DNA of 46,182 nt, taken from Anaerolineales bacterium UBA2395 (GTDB lineage: Bacteria; Chloroflexota; Anaerolineae; Anaerolineales; Villigracilaceae). The notes beneath the pieces were generated by a model, which saw only the letters and a program-made list of their open reading frames with translations, was not told where the DNA came from and ran no database searches. Shown one piece after another: positions 31,149 to 38,876 of this stretch. Position numbers and translations under genes: made by a program. Within the stretch, counting starts at the first letter, position 1. The number at the start of each line of letters is the position of its first letter. The stretch covers positions 1 to 46,182 of the forward strand of contig DDSH01000017.1 of NCBI GenBank assembly GCA_002343775.1, given 5' to 3'.

Positions 31149-31837
31149 GTACAAATTTCAAACGCTTCACCCTCGAAACCTGCCATGAAGCAACCGGCAT
31201 CGTCCTTATCATTGACGTTTTACGCGCCTTCTCCACAGCCGCATACGCCTTCTCGCGCGGCGCGAAGGAAATCCGGCTGGTGAGCGGAATTCAAGAAGCA
31301 TTGGATTTGAAAGCGCAAATTCCAAACGCCAAAGTCATGGGCGAAGTAGGCGGACTCCCGCCTGAAGGCTTCGATTTCGGTAACTCCCCAACCCGCATCC
31401 TCGAACACGATCTGACGGGCATCACGCTCATCCAGCGTACCGGTGCAGGGACACAGGGAGCCGTGCGCGCGGTCAGAGCGGATGTCATGCTGGCAACCAG
31501 CCTTGTGGTTGCAGGGGCAACGGTGAGATGCGTCTCGAAATTGGATCCCGCTGAAGTTTCCTTCGTCATCACCGGCGGGATGAACAATGACGAGGATGTC
31601 GTCTGCGCTGAATATTTGGAGAAACAGTTCACAGGTCAGGAAATGGATGCGAATGAAATTGCCCGCCGCGTCATTGCTTCGCGCGATGCGCTTCAACACA
31701 TGCCAGACCATCCACAATTCCCAAAATTAGACCTAACGCTCTGTTCGCGCATCGATGCCTTCGATTTCGCCATGCCCATTCGGCGCGAAAATGGGCACCT
31801 GATCATGCGGATGAAAAAGGAAGCAGATGACGTTTGA
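31145..31837 (+). CDS. comB: 2-phosphosulfolactate phosphatase family protein
   Basis: The 230-residue protein matches the ComB family, with IIDVLRAFSTAAYAF, GEVGGLPPEGFDFGNSP and QRTGAGTQGAV, and a later GGMNNDEDVVCAEYLE. ComB removes phosphate from 2-phosphosulfolactate in coenzyme M and sulfolactate synthesis, and needs Mg2+. No ComA, ComC or other sulfonate gene lies in the window, so this may be an isolated homologue with another phosphoester substrate. It overlaps the RDD gene upstream by 4 bp and the antiporter gene downstream by 11 bp, which indicates tight translational coupling. Confidence 0.88.
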   Translation: MSTNFKRFTLETCHEATGIVLIIDVLRAFSTAAYAFSRGAKEIRLVSGIQEALDLKAQIPNAKVMGEVGGLPPEGFDFGNSPTRILEHDLTGITLIQRTGAGTQGAVRAVRADVMLATSLVVAGATVRCVSKLDPAEVSFVITGGMNNDEDVVCAEYLEKQFTGQEMDANEIARRVIASRDALQHMPDHPQFPKLDLTLCSRIDAFDFAMPIRRENGHLIMRMKKEADDV

Positions 31838-33302
31838 GATCATCCTGATCATCTCCGCCAGCTTGCTGTTGGTCAGCGTGCTCATCAGCAAGATCTCCGA
31901 CCGTTCGGGGATTCCTGCATTGCTGCTGTTTCTCGGCATTGGCATGCTGGCTGGCTCGGATGGACCCGGGGGAATCTATTTCGACGACCCAGCCTTGACA
32001 CAATTCATCGGCATCGTTGCCTTGAACTTGATCCTCTTCGCGGGCGGGTTGGATACCCAATGGAAGGATGTGCGTCCCGTTCTAAAGTACGGTGTGGTAC
32101 TTTCCACGCTCGGCGTTTTCATCACGGCATTGGTCGTGGGGATCACTGCCCAATACCTGTTGGGATTCACATTACTACAAGGGTTGCTGCTTGGCGCCAT
32201 TGTCTCTTCCACCGATGCTGCAGCGGTCTTTTCGATCCTGCGTTCCAAGAGTCTCGGTCTGAAGGGCAACCTGCGCCCGCTGCTTGAACTGGAATCGGGC
32301 AGCAACGATCCGATGGCGGTTTTTCTAACCATTGGCATGATCCAACTGCTCACGAAACCCGGGGCACAGGTCATAGACTTGTTCGGCACCTTCATTTTGC
32401 AGATCATCGTAGGCATTGCGTTCGGATTTCTTTTCGGCAAGCTGCTGGTCTTTCTTGCCAACCGCATCCAACTCGGTTTCGAAGGATTGTACCCCGTCCT
32501 CACTCTTTCGATCGTCTTTCTCGCATACAGCATCACCAACACCCTGTATGGGAACGGCTTTCTCGCGGTCTACCTGACCGGGATCGTGGCGGGGCATCAA
32601 GACTTCATCCACCGACGCAGCGTCATCCGCTTTCATGATGGCGCCGCATGGTTGATGCAGATCACCATGTTTTTGACGCTGGGCTTGCTGGTTTTTCCTT
32701 CAGAGATTCCACCGATCATTACCACGGGACTGCTGGTCGCCACCTCTCTGATCTTTATCGCCCGCCCGGTCAGTATCTTCTTCTCGCTCCTGCCGACAAG
32801 TTTCTCCTTGAAGGAAAAAGCCTTCCTTTCCTGGGTAGGACTCCGCGGTGCAGTGCCGATCATCCTTGCCACGTATCCGCTTCTCGCAGGGCTTCCCCAG
32901 GCAGACTCCATTTTCAATATCGTCTTCTTCGTCGTGCTGACCTCCGCTCTGCTGCAAGGCGCTACCATTCCATACGTCGCCAAATGGCTGGGTGTGGATG
33001 TACCCGTGATCAAGAAGCCGATCTACCCAATTCAATTTACGCCGGTCAGCGGGTTCAAAAACGAACTAAAAGAATTGACTGTCACACCGGGGTCCTATAT
33101 GGATGGTCGCACCATCGTGGAACTGAATCTGCCGCAAGAATTCCTCATCATCCTGATCGCGCGCGAACACGAATTCATCATGCCCAGCGGCGGGATCACC
33201 CTGCAGGCGGGTGACACATTGATCGTCCTTTCGGACAAGGAGACCTTCCGGCTTGTTGAATATAATTTGAAGGCATCGTTGGAAAAAAACATCCTCTCAT
33301 AA
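31827..33302 (+). CDS. NhaP2/CvrA-type cation/proton antiporter
   Basis: The 491-residue protein has about 12-13 membrane segments of the CPA1 monovalent cation/proton antiporter family. Conserved transport residues lie in LFAGGLDTQW, SSTDAAAVFSIL and LESGSNDPMAVFLT, where the ND pair is the core ion site. After the membrane part (about residue 390) comes a cytoplasmic RCK-C/TrkA-C-like domain (about 405-485), as in NhaP2/CvrA potassium/proton antiporters, probably for ligand gating. It overlaps the comB-like gene by 11 bp and is followed 11 bp later by the PTPS-like gene, so it is in the middle of a tight operon. Confidence 0.92.
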   Translation: MTFEIILIISASLLLVSVLISKISDRSGIPALLLFLGIGMLAGSDGPGGIYFDDPALTQFIGIVALNLILFAGGLDTQWKDVRPVLKYGVVLSTLGVFITALVVGITAQYLLGFTLLQGLLLGAIVSSTDAAAVFSILRSKSLGLKGNLRPLLELESGSNDPMAVFLTIGMIQLLTKPGAQVIDLFGTFILQIIVGIAFGFLFGKLLVFLANRIQLGFEGLYPVLTLSIVFLAYSITNTLYGNGFLAVYLTGIVAGHQDFIHRRSVIRFHDGAAWLMQITMFLTLGLLVFPSEIPPIITTGLLVATSLIFIARPVSIFFSLLPTSFSLKEKAFLSWVGLRGAVPIILATYPLLAGLPQADSIFNIVFFVVLTSALLQGATIPYVAKWLGVDVPVIKKPIYPIQFTPVSGFKNELKELTVTPGSYMDGRTIVELNLPQEFLIILIAREHEFIMPSGGITLQAGDTLIVLSDKETFRLVEYNLKASLEKNILS

Positions 33303-33313
33303 GGAGACCTTTC

Positions 33314-33700
33314 ATGTATACACTTGGAGTTCGCAGGGAGTTCATTGCACGCCATTTCCTGATCGGCGGAGATTGGGGACCGGAGAACTTCCCCAACTCG
33401 CATCATTACACCCTTGAATTGGTCCTCGAAGGCAGCGACCTCGACCAACACGGTTACCTCGTAGATATCGTCGATGTGGAAAAGCACCTCGACGATATCG
33501 TGGGATATTACAAGGAACAAATGCTGAATGAAAAGCCGGAATTCGCCGGGCTGAACCCATCCATTGAGCATTTTGCACGAATTCTTGCCACCACATTGAA
33601 CGAACGGATTAAAGCAAAAAATATTACCGGTTTGAAGGTCGTTTTATGGGAACATGCCAACGCGTGGGCGGCATATCGGGTTGAAAGGTTTGCAAGTTGA
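33314..33700 (+). CDS. PTPS/QueD-fold protein with altered active site
   Basis: The 128-residue protein follows the 6-pyruvoyltetrahydropterin synthase/QueD layout: REFIARHFL with His14 near the N-terminus, a DIVDVEKHLDDIV helix, SIEHFA and a C-terminal WEHANAWAAYRVE. The canonical Cys-x-x-x-His-Gly-His is replaced by NFPNSHHYTLEL, so the nucleophilic Cys and one zinc His are missing or moved. It may be a PTPS-fold enzyme with another pterin substrate, or a non-canonical aldolase/isomerase. AAGGAGA precedes the ATG. The last residues and the stop overlap the GGTTTGCAAG repeat at 33680. A GT4 glycosyltransferase follows 43 bp later, hinting at glycosylated pterin synthesis (inference). Confidence 0.78.
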   Translation: MYTLGVRREFIARHFLIGGDWGPENFPNSHHYTLELVLEGSDLDQHGYLVDIVDVEKHLDDIVGYYKEQMLNEKPEFAGLNPSIEHFARILATTLNERIKAKNITGLKVVLWEHANAWAAYRVERFAS

Positions 33701-33743
33701 AAGTTGCAGGTTGTCTTTCCACCTGTACCCTGAAACCTTCAAC
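33680..33743. repeat. GGTTTGCAAG-type fold-back repeat
   Basis: GTTGAAAGGTTT (33680-33691) pairs with AAACCTTCAAC (33733-33743) around a GCAAGTTGAAAGTTGCAGG core. A close relative lies at 43044-43098. The repeat encodes the last residues and stop of the PTPS-like gene and abuts the next ATG. Confidence 0.6.
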
Positions 33744-34796
33744 ATGAAACTGGGATTTCTCATCTACGGCTCACTCGACACCCTCAGCGGCGGGTATATG
33801 TACGACCGCATGTTGGTGGATTATCTGCGCCAGCAAGGGGATACCGTTGAGATCATTTCGCTTCCGTGGCGGAATTACGCGTCACACCTGACCGATAACT
33901 TTACCTTCGCCCTCCCGCACGGCTTGGATATTCTGATTCAAGATGAGCTCAATCATCCCTCGCTGATCGGCGCGAACCGCAGACCACATCCCTACCCCAT
34001 CGTCAGCCTCGTGCATCATTTGCGCTGCTCGGAATTGAGACCGAAATGGCAAAACGATCTTTATCGCGTGGTGGAAAAAAAATACCTGCAAAGCGTGGAT
34101 GGATTTATTTTCAATTCGGAGACGACCCGGGGAGTTGTGCGTGGGCTGCTAGCAGGAAATCATTTGCCAGAAGTCGTGGCATTCCCGCCGACGGATCGGT
34201 TTGGGGAGGCAATTTCAGAAGAGGAAATAATAGAAAGAGCAAAGAGAAAAGAATTAAACATCCTCTTTCTGGGCAATGTCATCGAACGGAAAGGGCTGAT
34301 CACCCTTCTGCAAGCATTGACCCAATTAACAACCGCCAATTACCGTTTGAACATCGTCGGCGGGCTGACAGCTGAACCGGAATACGTAACATCCATCCAA
34401 ACCTATATTGCCAACAACGATCTTTCCTCTTTCGTCTTTCTTCACGGCGCACTCAACAATCAACCTCTCGTCGAACAACTCGAATCTGCCCACGTGCTTG
34501 TAGTGCCATCCTCTTATGAAGGCTTTGGGATCGTCTATCTCGAAGGGATGGGTTTCGGTCTGCCCGCAATCGGGACGACGGCTGGCGCGGCGGGTGAGGT
34601 CATTGAGGAGGGCGTGACCGGATTCCTCATCCAGCCAGGAGACGCTCAAGGTCTGGCTGACAGGCTCAAGGTCCTGAATGAGAAGCGCGATCTTCTTCTC
34701 CAAATGAGTCTTGCGGCACGGAGTCGCTATCTTCGCCAGCCAACGTGGAAAGAGACGGCTGGGCGAATCCGGGAATTTCTGCGTTCGTTTTTGTGA
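33744..34796 (+). CDS. GT4-family glycosyltransferase
   Basis: The 351-residue protein has a GT-B fold of the GT4/GT1 Pfam class, with an N-terminal acceptor domain (MKLGFLIYGSLDTLSGGY) and a C-terminal nucleotide-sugar domain. The donor-site EX7E motif is Glu260/Glu268 in SSYEGFGIVYLEGMG, followed by GTTAGAAGEVI. ILFLGNVIERKGL starts the C-terminal domain. It transfers a sugar from an NDP donor to an unknown acceptor. I chose the ATG at 33744; the open frame reaches back to 33654 but overlaps the PTPS-like gene and the repeat. Adjacency to a PTPS-fold gene makes a pterin acceptor possible, as for cyanobacterial pteridine glucosyltransferases, but this is inference. Confidence 0.87.
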   Translation: MKLGFLIYGSLDTLSGGYMYDRMLVDYLRQQGDTVEIISLPWRNYASHLTDNFTFALPHGLDILIQDELNHPSLIGANRRPHPYPIVSLVHHLRCSELRPKWQNDLYRVVEKKYLQSVDGFIFNSETTRGVVRGLLAGNHLPEVVAFPPTDRFGEAISEEEIIERAKRKELNILFLGNVIERKGLITLLQALTQLTTANYRLNIVGGLTAEPEYVTSIQTYIANNDLSSFVFLHGALNNQPLVEQLESAHVLVVPSSYEGFGIVYLEGMGFGLPAIGTTAGAAGEVIEEGVTGFLIQPGDAQGLADRLKVLNEKRDLLLQMSLAARSRYLRQPTWKETAGRIREFLRSFL

Positions 34797-34828
34797 TGAA
34801 CGGCTGAAACTTTGCGGGTGGATTTCCG

Positions 34829-34834
34829 TATAAT
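34829..34834 (+). promoter_or_regulatory. -10 box for leaderless NlpC/P60-like gene
   Basis: A consensus TATAAT ends 7 nt before the ATG at 34842. Two other in-frame ATGs (34833, 34839) overlap or directly follow the box and could not be used on this transcript. No convincing -35 was seen. Confidence 0.5.
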
Positions 34835-34841
34835 GAACATG

Positions 34842-35438
34842 ATGGACGCAATTTACACCTATCAGATCAATGGGATGACCGTGCAAACAGGCGATATTAT
34901 CTGCACGATGAACGGCAAGCCGGATATTCTGCCAGGCGAGTTTTGGCGGCTGGTGGGTCGACTCGTGCCGGGTGATGTGGACCACGTCGCGATTTATCTC
35001 GGTCCGGATGGACGCTGCGCCGAAGCGGGAGCGCGCGGTGTGATCACCTTCAATGTGCCAAACGGTGAATGGGATACTGAACGCATGGCGCGTCAGCGCG
35101 GGCTGTTGTTCGATACGTTTTACGGCGTGGCTTCGCCGCTGGATGTATTGGGATATTCTCAAGAGGAAGAAGAACGCCTGCGCATGGCGATTGCAAAGTA
35201 TGCGCTTGCCCAGGTCGGCAAACCGTATAACCTGAATTTCCTGAACACAGAGACCGAAGAGGCGTTCTATTGCAGCCAGCTGGCGTACAAGGCGTATCAG
35301 ACCATCGGCATTGACTTGAATACGGGTCTTTCGATGGAACAATTACCGGGGACGAATCAGATCGTGTATCCGCAGGAAATCTGGGACGGGTTTTCGCACC
35401 GGCAGGCGGAACTTCGGCTTGTCACAGCGCCGGCATGA
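34842..35438 (+). CDS. YiiX/YaeF-type permuted NlpC/P60 cysteine hydrolase
   Basis: The protein (198 residues from the ATG at 34842) fits the circularly permuted papain-like NlpC/P60 group (YiiX/YaeF, Pfam C92). Catalytic His48 lies in DVDHVAIYLG and Cys144 in FYCSQLAYKAY, with the His before the Cys in sequence order. There is no signal peptide. Family members are thought to be amidases or lipid/peptide hydrolases; the substrate is unknown. The open frame reaches 34812, but the start is placed at 34842 because a TATAAT box lies 7 nt upstream and would give a leaderless message. It is separated from the glycosyltransferase by 45 bp and ends in a terminator. Confidence 0.85.
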   Translation: MDAIYTYQINGMTVQTGDIICTMNGKPDILPGEFWRLVGRLVPGDVDHVAIYLGPDGRCAEAGARGVITFNVPNGEWDTERMARQRGLLFDTFYGVASPLDVLGYSQEEEERLRMAIAKYALAQVGKPYNLNFLNTETEEAFYCSQLAYKAYQTIGIDLNTGLSMEQLPGTNQIVYPQEIWDGFSHRQAELRLVTAPA

Positions 35439-35458
35439 TCTCCCCCAAACGGGGAGAT
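35438..35458 (+). terminator. terminator after NlpC/P60-like gene
   Basis: ATCTCCCC pairs with GGGGAGAT around a 5-nt loop, and T residues follow. The stem starts on the last base of the TGA stop codon. Confidence 0.88.
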
Positions 35459-35510
35459 TTTTCGATTGCAGTTCCCATGCTTTGGTTACGAATCGCAGGC
35501 ATATCGGGGA

Positions 35511-35516
35511 TATAAT
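35511..35516 (+). promoter_or_regulatory. -10 candidate for DEAD-box helicase gene
   Basis: A consensus TATAAT without a clear -35 would give a leader of about 80 nt before the ATG at 35604. A long leader fits cold-induced helicase genes, but no specific structure was recognised. Confidence 0.35.
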
Positions 35517-35603
35517 AATGACGGAAGTGTTTACTTGTTAATTCGTTTGAATTAAGACTGACCACTTACTATTCGCGTTCAAACGCATATCATTCAGGAT
35601 TTT

Positions 35604-36857
35604 ATGAATTTCGATCAATTTCATCTCGACCCCCGCCTCAAGCAGGGAATCAACAAGGCGGGCTATGACGTGCCCACCCCCATTCAACAAGCTGCCATCC
35701 CCGCCGCCCTGCGTGGACGGGATATCATCGGCACGGCACAAACCGGCACCGGCAAGACGGCTGCCTTTGTGCTGCCGATCTTGAACAAACTACTCAACGG
35801 CCAACGCAACACGCCGCGCGCACTCATTGTTACGCCAACGCGTGAACTGGCAGAGCAGATCAACGACGTGGTCAAAACCCTGTCAGCGGGGACAAAGCTG
35901 AAGAGCGCCACCATTTACGGCGGGGTCGGAGCGAACCCGCAGATCCAGGCATTGCGCAACGGTGCGGAGATCCTCGTCGCCTGCCCGGGTCGCCTGCTGG
36001 ATTTAATCGCGCAGGGTCACGCCAAAATGGCGAACATCGAAATCCTCGTGCTCGATGAAGCCGACCGCATGTTCGACATGGGCTTCCTGCCCGATGTGCG
36101 CCGTATCGTCAAAGCCATGCCCGCCAAGCGGCAGACGATGCTATTCTCCGCCACCTTCCCGCCGGATGTGGAACTGCTTGCACAGCAGGCATTGACCCAG
36201 CCGCAAAAGATCGCGATGGGCATTATCAAGCCTGCACACACCGTGACCCACGCGCTCTATCCTGTGCCGCCGCATTTGAAATCCAAACTGCTGATCGAAC
36301 TGCTCAAACGTACCGACACGAATTCTGTGCTGGTTTTTACACGCACAAAATACCGCGCACAAAAGGTCTCGCAACAAATTCTGCGCGCCGGGTTCAAAGT
36401 GACCAGCCTGCACGGAGACCGTTCGCAGGGGCAGCGTCAGGCAGCGTTGAAAGGCTTCAAGAGCGGGCATCACGATATCATGGTTGCCACCGACATCGCC
36501 GCACGCGGGTTGGACATTGAGACCATCTCGCACGTCATCAATTACGACATGCCCGATACCGCCGACGCCTACATCCACCGCATCGGTCGCACCGGTCGCG
36601 CACAGCGCACCGGCGACGCGTTCACATTGGTCACGCCGGAAGACAACGACATGATCCGCACGCTCGAGCGCATCATGGGCAATCCCATCAAACGCGAAAC
36701 ACTCGAAGGATTCGATTACACGCTTCCCGCTCCGCCGCGAACAGATTCTGGTGGCAGAGGCAGGGGTGCCCCCCGGGGCGACGGTCACCGTCCACCGAAG
36801 CCGGCGCCAACGCCGAAGAGTTACGGCAGGAATCGATTAGCGCCGAGGAAGAAATAA
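35604..36857 (+). CDS. DEAD-box RNA helicase (RhlE/DeaD group)
   Basis: The 417-residue helicase unwinds RNA duplexes with ATP, typically in ribosome assembly, RNA decay and cold adaptation. Motifs are in order: the Q motif (FDQF to PTPIQQ, 3-29), motif I AQTGTGKT (45-52), Ia PTRELAEQ, Ib PGR, motif II DEAD (151-154), motif III SAT (182-184), and motif VI HRIGRTGR. A short basic, Gly/Arg/Pro-rich tail (GGRGRGAPRGDGHRPPK) probably adds RNA affinity. AGGA lies before the ATG. It is convergent with a cold-shock protein gene and shares a terminator with it, so two cold-response RNA chaperones lie side by side. Confidence 0.96.
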   Translation: MNFDQFHLDPRLKQGINKAGYDVPTPIQQAAIPAALRGRDIIGTAQTGTGKTAAFVLPILNKLLNGQRNTPRALIVTPTRELAEQINDVVKTLSAGTKLKSATIYGGVGANPQIQALRNGAEILVACPGRLLDLIAQGHAKMANIEILVLDEADRMFDMGFLPDVRRIVKAMPAKRQTMLFSATFPPDVELLAQQALTQPQKIAMGIIKPAHTVTHALYPVPPHLKSKLLIELLKRTDTNSVLVFTRTKYRAQKVSQQILRAGFKVTSLHGDRSQGQRQAALKGFKSGHHDIMVATDIAARGLDIETISHVINYDMPDTADAYIHRIGRTGRAQRTGDAFTLVTPEDNDMIRTLERIMGNPIKRETLEGFDYTLPAPPRTDSGGRGRGAPRGDGHRPPKPAPTPKSYGRNRLAPRKK

Positions 36858-36863
36858 AGAATC

Positions 36864-36901
36864 AAAAAGGAGCCGGATGTTTTTACACCCGGCTCCTTTT
36901 T
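36864..36901. terminator. bidirectional terminator
   Basis: A 13-bp perfect stem (AAAAAGGAGCCGG / CCGGCTCCTTTTT) lies between the convergent helicase and cold-shock genes. Confidence 0.92.
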
Positions 36902-36910
36902 TGTCAGTGA

Positions 36911-37123
36911 TTAGCTAACGATGGTGACGTTCGCCGCCTGGAGTCCCTTGGGACCCTTCTCGACGTTGAACTCGACCTTCTGACCTTCCTGCAGGCTGCG
37001 GTAGCCATCCGCCTGAATGGCGGAGAAATGGACGAACACGTCCGCACCGCCTTCACGTTCGATGAAGCCGAAGCCCTTGTCACCGTTGAACCACTTGACC
37101 GTTCCGATAATTCTGTCAGACAT
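36911..37123 (-). CDS. cold-shock protein (CspA family)
   Basis: The 70-residue single cold-shock domain binds single-stranded RNA and DNA. It contains RNP1 KGFGFIE and RNP2 VFVHFSAI, and starts with GTVKWFNGDKGFGF. The length and composition match CspA/CspB-type proteins. A near-perfect AGGAGG lies 5 nt before the ATG. A promoter about 60 bp upstream gives a leader of only about 47 nt, without the long cold-box leader of E. coli cspA, so it may be constitutive. Confidence 0.97.
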   Translation of the reverse strand: MSDRIIGTVKWFNGDKGFGFIEREGGADVFVHFSAIQADGYRSLQEGQKVEFNVEKGPKGLQAANVTIVS

Positions 37124-37177
37124 TTTTGCCTCCTATGGCAATTGAGATTTTATAGGTAAATCTGTTTGTTCCATCGG

Positions 37178-37205
37178 AGGATAAAACAAAACGACCCGCA
37201 GTCAA
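37178..37205 (-). promoter_or_regulatory. cold-shock gene promoter candidate
   Basis: Minus-strand TTGACT (37200-37205) and TATCCT (37178-37183) are 16 bp apart. The predicted start is near 37171. An additional TATAAA-like stretch closer to the gene, near 37151, has no -35. Confidence 0.5.
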
Positions 37206-37321
37206 ACCGCGAGCCGCTGATGTTCTTCAAACCAACGTAACCTACCGTTTTCCTATCTGGCTTCAACGATAACACACATCTCCATTATCCGTCAACCAAA
37301 AATCAGCACCAATATTGCGGT

Positions 37322-37327
37322 TATAAT
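37322..37327 (+). promoter_or_regulatory. -10 box for leaderless epimerase operon
   Basis: A consensus TATAAT ends 8 nt before the ATG at 37336, with no Shine-Dalgarno sequence between them. No -35 is recognisable. Confidence 0.5.
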
Positions 37328-37335
37328 CTTTCGAT

Positions 37336-38259
37336 ATGAACTTTTTAATCACCGGAGCCGCGGGATTCCTCGGCTCTTCTCTTGCGAATCATCTCGCTCG
37401 TGAGGGGCATCAGGTCCGCGCGTTGGACGATCTTTCCACCGGCGACCCGAAAATGCTTGCCCCCGATGTCCACTTCACCCGTGGCGATGTGAGCGACCGG
37501 CCCAAGTTATGGACGCTGCTGCAAGATGTGGATGTGGTCTATCACCTTGCTGCCCGTGTTTCAGTCCCCGAATCCATTTTGTACCCCCGCGATTACAACA
37601 ACGTCAACGTCGGCGGGACGGTTGCACTGATGGAAGCCATGCGTGATGTGGGAGTCAAGCGCGTCGTCCTGGCGTCGTCAGGGGCAGTGTACGGCGATCT
37701 GGGCGATGCCACACTGACGGAGTCCGCCAAGCCCAACCCGCGTTCGCCGTACGCCGTCTCGAAACTCTCCGCCGAATATTACGTCCGCACCATTGGGAAT
37801 TTGTGGAACATCGAAACCGTCAGCTTGCGGATCTTCAACGCCTATGGACCGGGTCAACACCTGCCGCCTTCTCATCCTCCGGTAGTGCCGCACTATCTCC
37901 GACAGGCGCTTCGCGGCGGGACTCTGGTCGCACACGGCGATGGCAGCCAGACTCGTGATTATATCTACGTCGATGACGTTGTCAGCGCGATGGTGGCTGC
38001 TTCGACCGCGCCCAATATCAACGGACTGGTCATCAACGTTGGGGCAGGGGTGGAAACATCCATTAAGGAATTAATCCGCACCGTATTGGACGTGACCAAC
38101 AGCAAAGCCAATGTGGTCTACAACACCCAGACATCCGGAGGCGTCTCGCGCATGAAAGCAGACTTGACCCTCGCCAAAGAAAAACTGCGCTTCACCCCGT
38201 CCATTCGTTTGGAAGAAGGTTTGCGGCTTACGCTGCAACGCGACTCGAGATTTAAGTAA
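37336..38259 (+). CDS. NAD-dependent NDP-sugar epimerase/dehydratase (GalE-like SDR)
   Basis: The 307-residue protein is an extended short-chain dehydrogenase of the GalE class. It shows the NAD motif GAAGFLG (7-13), Asp31 for NAD+ preference, SSGAVYG (114-120), the catalytic Tyr139-x3-Lys143 (YAVSK), and FNAYGPGQ. Such enzymes epimerise or modify UDP- or dTDP-sugars for polysaccharides. The exact substrate is unclear; 307 residues and the PSHPPVVPHYLRQAL loop are typical of UDP-glucose 4-epimerase-like proteins of Chloroflexota and archaea. It seems to start a leaderless transcript and is followed closely by the glycosylase and fabI genes. Confidence 0.9.
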   Translation: MNFLITGAAGFLGSSLANHLAREGHQVRALDDLSTGDPKMLAPDVHFTRGDVSDRPKLWTLLQDVDVVYHLAARVSVPESILYPRDYNNVNVGGTVALMEAMRDVGVKRVVLASSGAVYGDLGDATLTESAKPNPRSPYAVSKLSAEYYVRTIGNLWNIETVSLRIFNAYGPGQHLPPSHPPVVPHYLRQALRGGTLVAHGDGSQTRDYIYVDDVVSAMVAASTAPNINGLVINVGAGVETSIKELIRTVLDVTNSKANVVYNTQTSGGVSRMKADLTLAKEKLRFTPSIRLEEGLRLTLQRDSRFK

Positions 38260-38285
38260 TTCGCAGAGTTGAACACTTTCACGAA

Positions 38286-38861
38286 ATGATTCTTCCCCGT
38301 AAATTTTATAACCGCCCCACATTGACCGTTGCCCGTGACTTGCTCGGCGCGCGTTTGGTCCGCATGCTGGATGGCGTCAAATTGGCGGGGCTCATCACGG
38401 AAACGGAAGCTTACTTTGGGTATGACGACCTTGCTAGTCACGCCAAAGCTGGGCGGACGATCCGCACCGACCCGATGTTCGGTCCACCGGGGCATGCCTA
38501 CGTCTATTTCACTTATGGCAATCATTGGATGTTGAACGCCGTCACCGAGCGGGAGGGCTTTCCGGCGGCAGTGCTTATCCGCGCGATTCAGCCGATTGAG
38601 GGGATTGATGTGATGATGGAGCGCCGTCAGGGGCGGGATACGTTCGGACCGGGCAAACTGACTCAGGCGCTGGGCATCACCAAAAGCGAGAACTATGCCG
38701 ATTTAACAGAATCAAGCTCCAGTCTATGGATCGAAGCGGGGGTTAAAGTCCCCGATAAAAGCGTGACGATTGGTCCCCGAGTGGGTTTAAACACAACACC
38801 AGAGCCGTGGTTCTCAAAACCGTGGCGGTTTCTGGTAAGAGGTTGGAAGATAGATTTTTAA
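38286..38861 (+). CDS. DNA-3-methyladenine glycosylase, AAG/MPG family
   Basis: The 191-residue monofunctional glycosylase flips out and removes alkylated or deaminated purines in base excision repair. The family is marked by LARDLLGxxL-like VARDLLGARLV (15-25), the active-site ETEAY with catalytic Glu41 and stacking Tyr43, SHAKAGRT, GHAYVYFTYGNHWMLN and FGPGKLTQALGI. The length matches bacterial members, which lack the long N-terminus of human AAG. It starts 26 bp after the epimerase gene, without an obvious ribosome-binding site, and precedes fabI by 15 bp. Confidence 0.94.
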   Translation: MILPRKFYNRPTLTVARDLLGARLVRMLDGVKLAGLITETEAYFGYDDLASHAKAGRTIRTDPMFGPPGHAYVYFTYGNHWMLNAVTEREGFPAAVLIRAIQPIEGIDVMMERRQGRDTFGPGKLTQALGITKSENYADLTESSSSLWIEAGVKVPDKSVTIGPRVGLNTTPEPWFSKPWRFLVRGWKIDF

Positions 38862-38876
38862 CTCGGAGGAACCGTT

